From CAYGWP01 sp964353455 (GTDB taxonomy: Bacteria > Planctomycetota > Phycisphaerae > FEN-1346), in contig CAYGWP010000193.1 in NCBI GenBank assembly GCA_964353455.1, positions 1 through 5,588 on the forward strand: 5,588 nt of DNA. Reading direction: 5' to 3'. Position 1 is the stretch's first letter. Each line of letters opens with the position of its first letter. Made by a program: the position numbers and the translations under genes. The notes below the pieces were generated by a model that saw only the letters and a program-made list of their open reading frames with translations, made no database searches and was not told the origin of the DNA. Below are positions 1-5,528 of the stretch, piece after piece.

Positions 1-171
1 GTGGAGGTCTTCCAGCGTCTGGTCGCCCCGGATCTGGATAGTTCGGGAGACGATCTTGTTCTTCTCGACGAACCTCTTTGTCATGAGGCCGTTGATGATG
101 AACACGTCGAGGGTGAAAAGCCGGTCATCCTTGAGAACCCACGTTCCCGTACGGCGCCTGCGCTGGGCCAT
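1..171 (-). CDS. pRiA4b ORF-3-like family protein, N-terminal part (cut by window edge)
   Basis: Minus-strand reading frame of 57 codons starting at the ATG at 171-169 and still open at position 1, so only the N-terminus is present. A strong Shine-Dalgarno (GGGAGGGG on the minus strand, 187-180) sits 8 bases upstream and fixes the start. The protein begins MAQRRRRTGTWVLKDD and contains an FIINGLMTKRFVEKN segment followed by SRTIQIRGDQTLEDLH at its visible end. The last segment matches the opening beta-strand and helix of the plasmid pRiA4b ORF-3-like fold (PF07929), where a phrase such as 'I.I.GD.TLEDLH' is typical. The biochemical role of this family is not well established and none is proposed here. 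The gene diverges from the plus-strand operon. The family call rests on recalled motif similarity in a fragment. Confidence 0.72.
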   Translation of the reverse strand, partial: MAQRRRRTGTWVLKDDRLFTLDVFIINGLMTKRFVEKNKIVSRTIQIRGDQTLEDLH

Positions 172-266
172 CGGTTCATCCCCTCCCAGTACCAAGGCAC
201 TGCGTTCCCGGCTTCCTCTGCCTTCGCGCGGTGCGCTATTGTTGTGCTCGAACTTGGCCCGCCGGT

Positions 267-286
267 TTACTCAGGACCTTGAGTAA
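267..286. repeat. Small inverted repeat TTACTCA-N6-TGAGTAA
   Basis: Perfect 7-base arms (267-273 and 280-286) flank a 6-base spacer. The repeat lies in the divergent intergenic region, about 95 bases upstream of the minus-strand pRiA4b-like start and just beyond the decayed transposase fragment. The symmetry and AT content in a GC-rich background suit a repressor operator or an insertion-sequence end. No matching second copy was found in the window, so its role is unknown. Confidence 0.35.
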
Positions 287-344
287 TCTTGCACACACCC
301 CACGGCCAGGGCAAGCGAAAAGACGCCGAGGCGTACCTGCGGCA

Positions 345-444
345 CTACCGGTTCTGCCGGTGCTTCTCGGTGGCCTGCCCCTGACCAGAGGTGGACTTCT
401 GGCGCGGTGGCCCGCCGGATCTCTTGAACGACGTTCTTGGCCAT
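345..444 (-). pseudogene. Decayed transposase OrfA start (IS3-type, frameshifted fragment)
   Basis: On the minus strand an AAGGAG Shine-Dalgarno stands 7 bases before the ATG at 444-442. The frame opens with MAKNVVQEIRRAT, which resembles the N-terminus of IS3-type OrfA proteins whose start reads like 'MAKKVVEEIRRATRRKFSAEEK'. Right after this the frame departs from the family. Removing one base in the ACCGCGCC stretch near 404-407 restores an RQKSTSG continuation in the next frame, which then stops at 347-345. Without the correction the frame runs on to a stop at 273-271 (57 codons) with unrecognisable sequence. No later OrfA helix-turn-helix or OrfB DDE sequence is visible. It is best read as a relic of an insertion sequence. 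The identification rests on about 15-20 residues, so it is tentative. Confidence 0.42.
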
Positions 445-527
445 GGTTCGACTCCTTGACTGGCCCAGGCTATCGGAGCCGACCGGCCGCTGCCTGCCGC
501 ATCCTGCCCCTCGCGCAGACTCTGTTG

Positions 528-556
528 TTGCGGTGTCGTCCTGCAAAGGGTACGAT
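528..556 (+). promoter_or_regulatory. Weak candidate sigma-70-like promoter for the operon
   Basis: A TTGCGG box (528-533) and a TACGAT box (551-556) are separated by 17 bases. The -10-like box matches 4 of 6 consensus positions and the -35-like box 3 of 6. Transcription would start about 50 bases before the E1 alpha start codon. In GC-rich DNA such matches arise by chance. It is listed because no better candidate was seen upstream of the operon. Confidence 0.22.
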
Positions 557-612
557 GGCCTGACGCAAAGATGGCTCGGGCGAACGAGAGTTCTCCACAA
601 AGGGGTGCGGCT

Positions 613-765
613 ATGAGTGCAGAAAGCAAAATCGGCGGCAGACCGGCTGCCAATCGGGCAAGCCCCGGTCCTTACGTTTCTCGTCGGACCTTTCTGGGGC
701 ACCTCGCCGCGGTGAGTGCGGGGGCCATCGTTTTCTCAGGCGCCGCCGCCGGGCGGGCGAAGGCC
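613..765 (+). other. Twin-arginine (Tat) signal peptide of E1 alpha
   Basis: This is a sub-feature of the E1 alpha gene covering residues 1-51. It has a polar n-region of about 22 residues, the consensus SRRTFLG (23-29) with both arginines, a moderately hydrophobic, Ala/Gly-rich h-region (about 31-47), and a c-region with R48 ahead of AKA, giving predicted cleavage between A51 and Q52. The residue after the site is Gln rather than Cys, so this is not a lipoprotein signal. All parts expected of a Tat signal are present and in order. Confidence 0.8.
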
Positions 766-1803
766 CAGTATGGCGCTCCGGTCATAGACGGACTACCCCC
801 GGAGCAACTCACCACGATGTACACAGACATGTTGAAGATCCGTCTGTGGGAGACGAAGATCAAGGACCTGCTCCTCGCCGGAGGCTTCCGCGGCGTGGCG
901 CACCTGTACGTCGGCGAGGAAGCGATTGCCGTAGGCGTCTGCCAAGCCCTGCGGCGCGACGACTACATCGCCAGCACGCACCGCGGCCACGGTCACCTGA
1001 TTGCCAAGGGAGGCGACATGGGCCGCATGCTGGCCGAGATCACGCACAAGGCCACCGGTTACTGCAAGGGGTACGGCGGGTCGCTCCACATCACCGACGT
1101 CAGTCTGGGCATCCTCGGCATGAACGGGATTGTCGGGGCCTCCCACCTGTTTGCCGCAGGCGCGGCCTACGGCATCAAGGTGAAAGGAACCGACCAGGTC
1201 GCCGTAAGTTTCGGTGGTGACGGCTCGATCCAGGGGAACTTCTTCTCCAGCGCCGCCAATGCCGCCGCGGCGTGGAGGCTTCCCTGGATCGGCATCATCG
1301 AGAACAACGGCTACCAGATCTGGGTGCGGGCTGCCGATGTCTATGGGATCACGGACCTGGCCCAGCGGGCCCACGGCTATGGCATCGAAGGTCGTGTCGT
1401 CGATGGTAACGACGTCCTTGCGGTGTACAACGCGGCGAAATACGGCGTCGAGAAGGCCCGCGCCGGCAATGGCCCGACGATTATCGAGTGCAAGACCTAT
1501 CGCTGGTACGACCATTACGGCGCGGGCGGCGCCAAGATCGGCGTCGATGGGGCTTTCGGCCTGGGCTACCGCAGCGACCGGGAACTGCGGGATTGGATGG
1601 CCAAGGACCCCATCCCCCGCTTCCGCCGGTTCCTCGTGGCCGAAAAGGTGCTCACCGAACAGCGGGCCGACGAGATCGTGGCCGAAGTGCGGCAGGCGGT
1701 CGAGGACGCGGCCGCCTTCGCCAAGGCCCAGCCGCTGCCCAAACCGGAGGACGGCCTCCAGAATGTCTTCGCCGAGGGCGCGGTGCCGCTTCACACCAGT
1801 TGA
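613..1803 (+). CDS. ThDP-dependent E1 component alpha subunit (AcoA/PdhA-like) with Tat signal peptide
   Basis: This 396-residue protein is the alpha half of a two-subunit thiamine-diphosphate enzyme of the pyruvate/acetoin dehydrogenase E1 type, which decarboxylates a 2-oxo acid or cleaves acetoin. Visible marks are HRGHGH at 123-128, the ThDP/Mg motif GDGS at 202-205 ending in NN at 231-232 (26 residues between GDG and NN), and an active-site-loop segment RWYDHYG at 297-303. ATKGYCKG-like and NGIVG segments resemble acetoin dehydrogenase AcoA. The ATG at 613 is preferred over the in-frame ATG at 571 because AAAGGGG (599-605) lies 7 bases before it.

Unusually, residues 1-51 form a Tat signal: SRRTFLG at 23-29, a hydrophobic stretch to about 47, and AKA at 49-51 before Q52. 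The mature part (about 345 residues) has normal E1 alpha length. The loop after H301 is about 10 residues longer than usual and glycine-rich. The true substrate is unknown. Confidence 0.88.
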   Translation: MSAESKIGGRPAANRASPGPYVSRRTFLGHLAAVSAGAIVFSGAAAGRAKAQYGAPVIDGLPPEQLTTMYTDMLKIRLWETKIKDLLLAGGFRGVAHLYVGEEAIAVGVCQALRRDDYIASTHRGHGHLIAKGGDMGRMLAEITHKATGYCKGYGGSLHITDVSLGILGMNGIVGASHLFAAGAAYGIKVKGTDQVAVSFGGDGSIQGNFFSSAANAAAAWRLPWIGIIENNGYQIWVRAADVYGITDLAQRAHGYGIEGRVVDGNDVLAVYNAAKYGVEKARAGNGPTIIECKTYRWYDHYGAGGAKIGVDGAFGLGYRSDRELRDWMAKDPIPRFRRFLVAEKVLTEQRADEIVAEVRQAVEDAAAFAKAQPLPKPEDGLQNVFAEGAVPLHTS

Positions 1804-1816
1804 AGGAGGCCCTGCC

Positions 1817-2788
1817 ATGGCCAAGAGCATGACTTACGCGATCCTGGAAGGCATCCAGGCAGAGATGCGCCGCGACAAGTTGCTGACGCTTCTCTATGAA
1901 TACCAGAAGCCCGCCGCCGGCGGGGAAAAAGGCGCCATCAACCTGGAGGCGGAGTTCGGCCGCTGGCGGGTGCGGTTTTGCGCGATCGACGAGCAGTGGA
2001 TCGTGGGCTCGTGTCTGGGCATGTCGATGATCGGCGTGCCCGCCATCGCGCACATCCCCAGCATGACCACCTTCATCCCTTATGAACTCATGTTCAATCA
2101 TGCTGGCAAACTGCGGCACATGACCGGGGGCCAGGCCGCTTTTCCGATGGTCCTCTGGGCCGATATGCTGGGAAGAGTTCCCGCACAAGGCGGCCAACAT
2201 GCCGATGCAGGCCTGGAGTCCTCCTATGCCCGACTGGCCGGGCTGAAGGTCGTCATCCCCTCCAATCCTTACGACGCCAAAGGGCTGATGATCGCGGCCA
2301 TCCGCGACGTGGACCCGGTGATCTTCTGCCAGTACCCCATGCCGTCCGCCGGGCCGCCGGTGCCCGACGAGCCGTACGTCGTGCCCATCGGCGAGGCCGC
2401 CGTGCGCACGGAAGGCAGCGACCTGACGATCGTCGGCTACGCGCCGCAGACGGTCGAGATCGGCAAGGCCGTCGAGGAACTGAAGAAGGAGGGGATCAGC
2501 GCCGAGTTTCTCGATCCCCGGACCCTGGCCCCGTTGGAGGGCGTGATGGAGACCATCCTGAAGTCGGTCAAGAAGACCGGCAAACTGCTTACCTCCGATG
2601 ACGGCTCCTACAGTTTTTCGAACTGCACGGAGATCGTCGCCCGTGTGGCTGAGGCCCTGCCCGGCACGAAGATCAAGCGGTTGGCGTTCCCCGATGCGCC
2701 CGCGCCGGGTGCGCCGGAGATGCTGAGTTACATGCGCGTGGGCGCTGCCAACATCGTTGCGGCGGCAAAGAAACTGGTAAAGGGTTGA
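1817..2788 (+). CDS. ThDP-dependent E1 component beta subunit (transketolase-like)
   Basis: A 323-residue E1 beta subunit of near-standard length, expected to pair with the upstream alpha subunit as an alpha2beta2 enzyme. AAGGAGG (1803-1809), overlapping the alpha stop codon, lies 7 bases before the ATG, and the gap between the genes is 13 bases, so they are almost certainly co-transcribed.

E59 in IDEQWIVG occupies the place of the conserved SEAGIVG glutamate that activates the ThDP pyrimidine ring. AGKLRHMTGGQ (96-106), QHADAGLESSYARLAGLKVV (127-146), PSNPYDAKGL (148-157), IRDVDPVIF (162-170) and DPRTLAPLEG (233-242) follow the family order. Two usually conserved places differ: the GEDVG-like segment reads YEYQK (27-31), and the C-terminal GxGAE stretch reads SFSNCTEIV (266-274). 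No signal peptide or membrane segment is present. No lipoyl E2 or E3 gene follows. Confidence 0.88.
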   Translation: MAKSMTYAILEGIQAEMRRDKLLTLLYEYQKPAAGGEKGAINLEAEFGRWRVRFCAIDEQWIVGSCLGMSMIGVPAIAHIPSMTTFIPYELMFNHAGKLRHMTGGQAAFPMVLWADMLGRVPAQGGQHADAGLESSYARLAGLKVVIPSNPYDAKGLMIAAIRDVDPVIFCQYPMPSAGPPVPDEPYVVPIGEAAVRTEGSDLTIVGYAPQTVEIGKAVEELKKEGISAEFLDPRTLAPLEGVMETILKSVKKTGKLLTSDDGSYSFSNCTEIVARVAEALPGTKIKRLAFPDAPAPGAPEMLSYMRVGAANIVAAAKKLVKG

Positions 2789-2813
2789 CGCCCGAGCATG
2801 CAGTATTCGGGCC

Positions 2814-2819
2814 AGGAGG
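2814..2819 (+). promoter_or_regulatory. Ribosome binding site deciding the GTG start of the zinc-finger gene
   Basis: AGGAGG lies 7 bases before the GTG at 2827. An in-frame TTG at 2785 overlaps the E1 beta stop codon but has no comparable Shine-Dalgarno (only AAAGGG within E1 beta, directly abutting it), so the GTG is the better start. Confidence 0.65.
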
Positions 2820-2826
2820 CGCGGCC

Positions 2827-3153
2827 GTGACGCCACCGGAAGACCAGGCGAGACCGGCTCCGGAAGGGCAGCAGGATAGCCAGGCTGCTCTTGCCTGCGC
2901 ATACTGCGGGGCCGCGACCCGTGAGGATACCGTCAAAGCGGCCTTCTGGGGGCTACAGGGATTGATCGCCATCGAGGATATTCCGGCCCGCGTCTGCGAA
3001 GGCTGCGGCGAACAGTTTTACGATGACAAGACAACTCAAGAGATCGAGACAATTGTCAACGGGCCGACAACCCCCCCGAAACGGCAAACCATCGTTCCTG
3101 TGTTCTCGCTGGCGGACGCCAAGAATGCCGAGCAGAACGATCCCGAGGAGTAG
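2827..3153 (+). CDS. YgiT/MqsA-type zinc-finger protein, no helix-turn-helix
   Basis: A 108-residue protein with two CxxC knuckles, C24/C27 and C57/C60, that together would bind one zinc ion. The spacing and the text between them (DTVKAAFWGLQGLIAIEDIP, then RVCEGCGEQFYDD) fit the YgiT-type zinc finger found at the N-terminus of MqsA-family antitoxins, whose signature is close to 'P..VC..CGE.Y.D'. In MqsA a helix-turn-helix DNA-binding domain follows. Here only about 40 residues follow the finger. They are polar and end in an acidic NDPEE tail with no HTH pattern.

No toxin-like gene is next to it, so it may be an orphan antitoxin-like finger or a small regulator rather than a working antitoxin. 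It starts 38 bases after E1 beta and ends 5 bases before the next start. Its last two sense codons, GAGGAG, also serve as Shine-Dalgarno for that gene. Confidence 0.75.
   Translation: MTPPEDQARPAPEGQQDSQAALACAYCGAATREDTVKAAFWGLQGLIAIEDIPARVCEGCGEQFYDDKTTQEIETIVNGPTTPPKRQTIVPVFSLADAKNAEQNDPEE
3145..3150 (+). promoter_or_regulatory. Ribosome binding site deciding the TTG start of the beta-helix gene
   Basis: GAGGAG, embedded in the last two sense codons of the zinc-finger gene, is 8 bases before the TTG at 3159. That start places a complete signal peptide at the N-terminus, which later starts would lose. The arrangement suggests translational coupling between the two genes. Confidence 0.6.
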
Positions 3154-3158
3154 CACAC

Positions 3159-5459
3159 TTGCACGCTCTTCTGGTTCTACTTATCGCAGCGACCGCCGCC
3201 GGCGGCGTGCTGGCCGCCGACCTGTACGTCAGCCCTTTGGGCACCGACGGCAACCCCGGCACGAAGGACCGGCCGCTGAAGACCTTTGCGGCCGCGCAGC
3301 AGGCCGTCCGGGCCCTCCCTGGCACGGCAGGCGTGCCGTGGCCTGACGGCAAGGCCAAGTCCGCCGAGCCCGTCACGGTTTACTTCCGCGCCGGCACGTA
3401 CTACCTTTCCGAAACCCTCGTGTTCGCCGCCGAAGACTCGGGCACTGACAAGGCCCCCGTGATCTACGCCGCCGCGCCGGGCGAAGAGGTCGTTATCAGC
3501 GGCGGGGTGAAGTTGGAACTGGCCTGGGAGCCTTTCCGCGACGGCATCATGAAAGCGAAGGCGCCCGAGGGCCTGGCCACCGACCAACTCTTCGTCAACG
3601 GCGAGCGCCAGCACCTGGCTCGCTACCCCAACTTCGATCCGAACCAGCGGATCTTCAACGGGTACGCCAAGGACTGTTTCAGTCCCGAGCGGGCCAGGCG
3701 GTGGGCCGACCCGCGCGGCGGGTTTATCCACGCCATGCACGCCCACATGTGGGGAGACTTCCACTACGTCATCACCGGCAAGGACAAGGACGGTAAGGTC
3801 GCCTACGAGGGCGGATGGCAGAACAACCGCCGCATGGGCATGCACGGCGAGTACCGGTTTGTCGAGAACATCTTCGAGGAACTCGATGCGCCCGGCGAGT
3901 GGTTCCTCGATGCCAAGACGAGCACCCTCTACTTCTATCCCCCGCCGGGCCTCGACCTGGCGAAGGCGACCGTCGAGGCGGTCCGGCTGCGGCACCTCGT
4001 GGAATTCCGGGGGACCGAGCAGCGCCCCGTCCGGTTCGTCGCGCTCAAGGGCTTTGTGTTCCGCCACGCCGCGCGGACGTTCATGGACAATCGCGAGCCG
4101 CTGCTTCGAAGCGACTGGACGATCTATCGCGGCGGCGCACTGATGCTGACCGGCTGCGAGGACTGCGCCCTGGAAGACTGCTTCCTGGACCAGTTGGGCG
4201 GCAACGCCGTGTTCGTCAACCAGTACAACCGGCGGGTCGCGATCCGCGGGTGCCACATCGCCCGGGCGGGCGCCAGCGGCGTCTGCTTCGTCGGCGACCC
4301 GAAGGCGGTCCGCAACCCGCTCTTCGAGGCCGGCGAGCACCAGGCCTACAAGGACCTGGACAAGGTCCCCGGCCCGAAGACCGCCAACTGCCCCGCCGAC
4401 TGCCTCGTGGACGACTGCCTGATTTACCTGACCGGCCGCGTCGAGAAGCAGACCGCCCCCGTCCAGATCGCGATGTCGCAGGGCATCACCATCCGCCGCT
4501 GTTCCCTCTACGACGTGCCGCGCGCCGGCATCAACATCGGTGACGGATGCTGGGGCGGGCACGTGATCGAGTTCTGCGACGTCTTCGACACGGTCAAGGA
4601 GACCGGCGACCACGGCAGTTTCAACTCCTGGGGCCGCGACCGGTACTGGGGCCTCGCGGACGTGGACCTCGGGAAGATCACCCTGGGCGAGGGGCCCAAC
4701 CTGCCGCTGCTGGACGCGGTCAAGCCGACCATCCTCCGCAACAACCGCTGGCGCTGCGACCACGGCTGGGACATTGAGCTGGACGACGGCTCGACGAACT
4801 ATCACATCTACAATAACCTGTGCCTCAACGGCGGCATCAAACTGCGCGAAGGGTTCTACCGGATCTGCGAGAACAATGTCATGGTCGCCAACTCGTTCCA
4901 CCCGCACGTCTGGTACGCCGGCAGCCGCGACCTTTTCCGCCGCAACATCGTCTTCACGGCGTACCGGCCGATCCGGGTCCCGCAGCCCTGGGGCGACGAG
5001 TGCGACTACAACCTCCTGCACCAGCCTGGCCGCAGGGAGCCCGCGCCGGCGGCGGGCCTCCAGAAACAGAGCGGCCGCGACCTCCACTCCGTCGAGGCCG
5101 ACGCCCGGTTCCTCGACCCCGCGCGTGGCGACTACCGCGTGGTCGAAGGCTCGCCGGCGCTGGCCCTCGGGTTCAAGAACTTCGCCATGGACCAGTTCGG
5201 GGTCCAGAAGCCGCAGTTGAGGGCGATCGCGCGGCAGCCGCGCTTGCCCGGCCTCTCGGCCAGCGCCCCCGAAACGCCGAAGCGCGACGCCCGCGTCGTG
5301 AACTGGCTGGGGGCGAAGGTCAAGAACGTCGTCGGCATGGGCGAGGTCTCGGCCGGCCGGCTGCCCGGCGAGGTCGGCGTCGTCATCTTGGAAGCACCCG
5401 CGCGAGAGCCCTGCCGTCAAGGCCGGCCTGAAGGTCGGCGACTCCACGTAATCCCATGA
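3159..5459 (+). CDS. Secreted right-handed parallel beta-helix protein, GH141-like, with damaged C-terminal PDZ
   Basis: A 766-codon frame from a TTG start. Residues 1 to about 20 form a short Sec signal peptide (MHALLVLLIAATAAGGVLA). The mature protein opens with DLYVSPLGTDGNPGT (21-35), the usual entry of secreted beta-helix carbohydrate-active proteins. VYFRAGTYYLSETLVF and EDSGTDKAPVIY (74-103), then DQLFVNGERQHLARYPN (142-158), resemble GH141, a family with fucosidase and xylanase members active on plant cell walls. The helix core spans about 280-600. It includes an acid-rich conserved stretch with DHGSFNSWGRDR (484-495) and DIELDDGSTNYHIYNN (538-553), likely near the active cleft, though I cannot assign catalytic residues.

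Residues 713-748 look like the first half of a PDZ domain. A frameshift near 5400-5404 then spoils it, so the last 18 residues are probably not native. The substrate is unknown, and the GH141 call is by recalled similarity. Confidence 0.78.
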   Translation: MHALLVLLIAATAAGGVLAADLYVSPLGTDGNPGTKDRPLKTFAAAQQAVRALPGTAGVPWPDGKAKSAEPVTVYFRAGTYYLSETLVFAAEDSGTDKAPVIYAAAPGEEVVISGGVKLELAWEPFRDGIMKAKAPEGLATDQLFVNGERQHLARYPNFDPNQRIFNGYAKDCFSPERARRWADPRGGFIHAMHAHMWGDFHYVITGKDKDGKVAYEGGWQNNRRMGMHGEYRFVENIFEELDAPGEWFLDAKTSTLYFYPPPGLDLAKATVEAVRLRHLVEFRGTEQRPVRFVALKGFVFRHAARTFMDNREPLLRSDWTIYRGGALMLTGCEDCALEDCFLDQLGGNAVFVNQYNRRVAIRGCHIARAGASGVCFVGDPKAVRNPLFEAGEHQAYKDLDKVPGPKTANCPADCLVDDCLIYLTGRVEKQTAPVQIAMSQGITIRRCSLYDVPRAGINIGDGCWGGHVIEFCDVFDTVKETGDHGSFNSWGRDRYWGLADVDLGKITLGEGPNLPLLDAVKPTILRNNRWRCDHGWDIELDDGSTNYHIYNNLCLNGGIKLREGFYRICENNVMVANSFHPHVWYAGSRDLFRRNIVFTAYRPIRVPQPWGDECDYNLLHQPGRREPAPAAGLQKQSGRDLHSVEADARFLDPARGDYRVVEGSPALALGFKNFAMDQFGVQKPQLRAIARQPRLPGLSASAPETPKRDARVVNWLGAKVKNVVGMGEVSAGRLPGEVGVVILEAPAREPCRQGRPEGRRLHVIP
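5295..5448 (+). other. Truncated, frameshifted PDZ-like domain at the 3' end of the beta-helix gene
   Basis: In the main frame, residues 713-748 (VVNWLGAKVKNVVGMGEV, then LPGEVGVVILEAPA) fit the first strands of a bacterial PDZ domain. From about 5404 the next frame, not the main one, continues the match as ESPAVKAGLKVGD (5404-5442), the carboxylate-loop-to-helix part that follows in PDZ domains. One extra base, or two missing bases, in the GCGCGAGAG run would explain the switch. Even when corrected, the domain stops after GD with codons TCC ACG TAA, about half-way through a normal PDZ. Confidence 0.6.
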
Positions 5460-5480
5460 AAGGCTGCCTCCAACCGGTTA

Positions 5481-5510
5481 GGCTCTTGGGTGTAGTAGGA
5501 ACCAAGGGTC
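5481..5510 (+). other. Hairpin in the leader of the IS110-like transposase
   Basis: GGCTCTTGG (5481-5489) can pair with CCAAGGGTC (5502-5510): nine pairs including two G-U, around a 12-base loop. No T-run follows, so it is not a standard intrinsic terminator. It ends 5 bases before the transposase Shine-Dalgarno AAGGAGG (5516-5522). It may be part of the structured left-end RNA of the element or a simple translation control hairpin. Confidence 0.4.
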
Positions 5511-5528
5511 CCAGGAAGGAGGACAGCC

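Noticed and set aside
1..282. Plus-strand open frame starting with GTG at position 1
   Set aside because: Opposite the pRiA4b-like minus-strand gene, which has family motifs and its own ribosome site. The plus frame has no recognisable content.
289..384. Short plus-strand frame from a TTG (31 residues, basic, GQGKRKDAEAYLRH...)
   Set aside because: Looks codon-like in part, but has no Shine-Dalgarno, overlaps the transposase remnant and matches no family I know.
571..612. Earlier in-frame ATG for E1 alpha at 571
   Set aside because: It would lengthen the signal n-region by 14 residues and lacks a good Shine-Dalgarno. The ATG at 613 has AAAGGGG at 7 bases. The Tat motif is present with either start.
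1214..1816. Upstream extension of the E1 beta frame into E1 alpha
   Set aside because: This part is a shifted reading of the alpha gene rich in Arg/Ser/Pro. The ATG at 1817 has AAGGAGG at ideal spacing and starts the family-like sequence.
793..1830. Long minus-strand open frame opposite E1 alpha
   Set aside because: Antisense shadow of a well-supported ThDP E1 alpha gene, with no recognisable protein motif.
1652..2902. Long minus-strand open frame opposite E1 beta
   Set aside because: Antisense shadow. The plus strand carries the E1 beta motifs and a strong Shine-Dalgarno.
3177..5447. Very long open frame on the minus strand opposite the beta-helix gene (756 codons)
   Set aside because: It mirrors the plus-strand gene: strong GC bias at third positions leaves the antisense frame free of stops. 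The plus strand has the signal peptide, Shine-Dalgarno and family motifs, while the antisense product is low-complexity V/A/D/G/R-rich text with no recognisable motif.
5481..5510. Hairpin as an intrinsic terminator of the operon
   Set aside because: No run of T follows the stem, and a Shine-Dalgarno and gene start follow at once.
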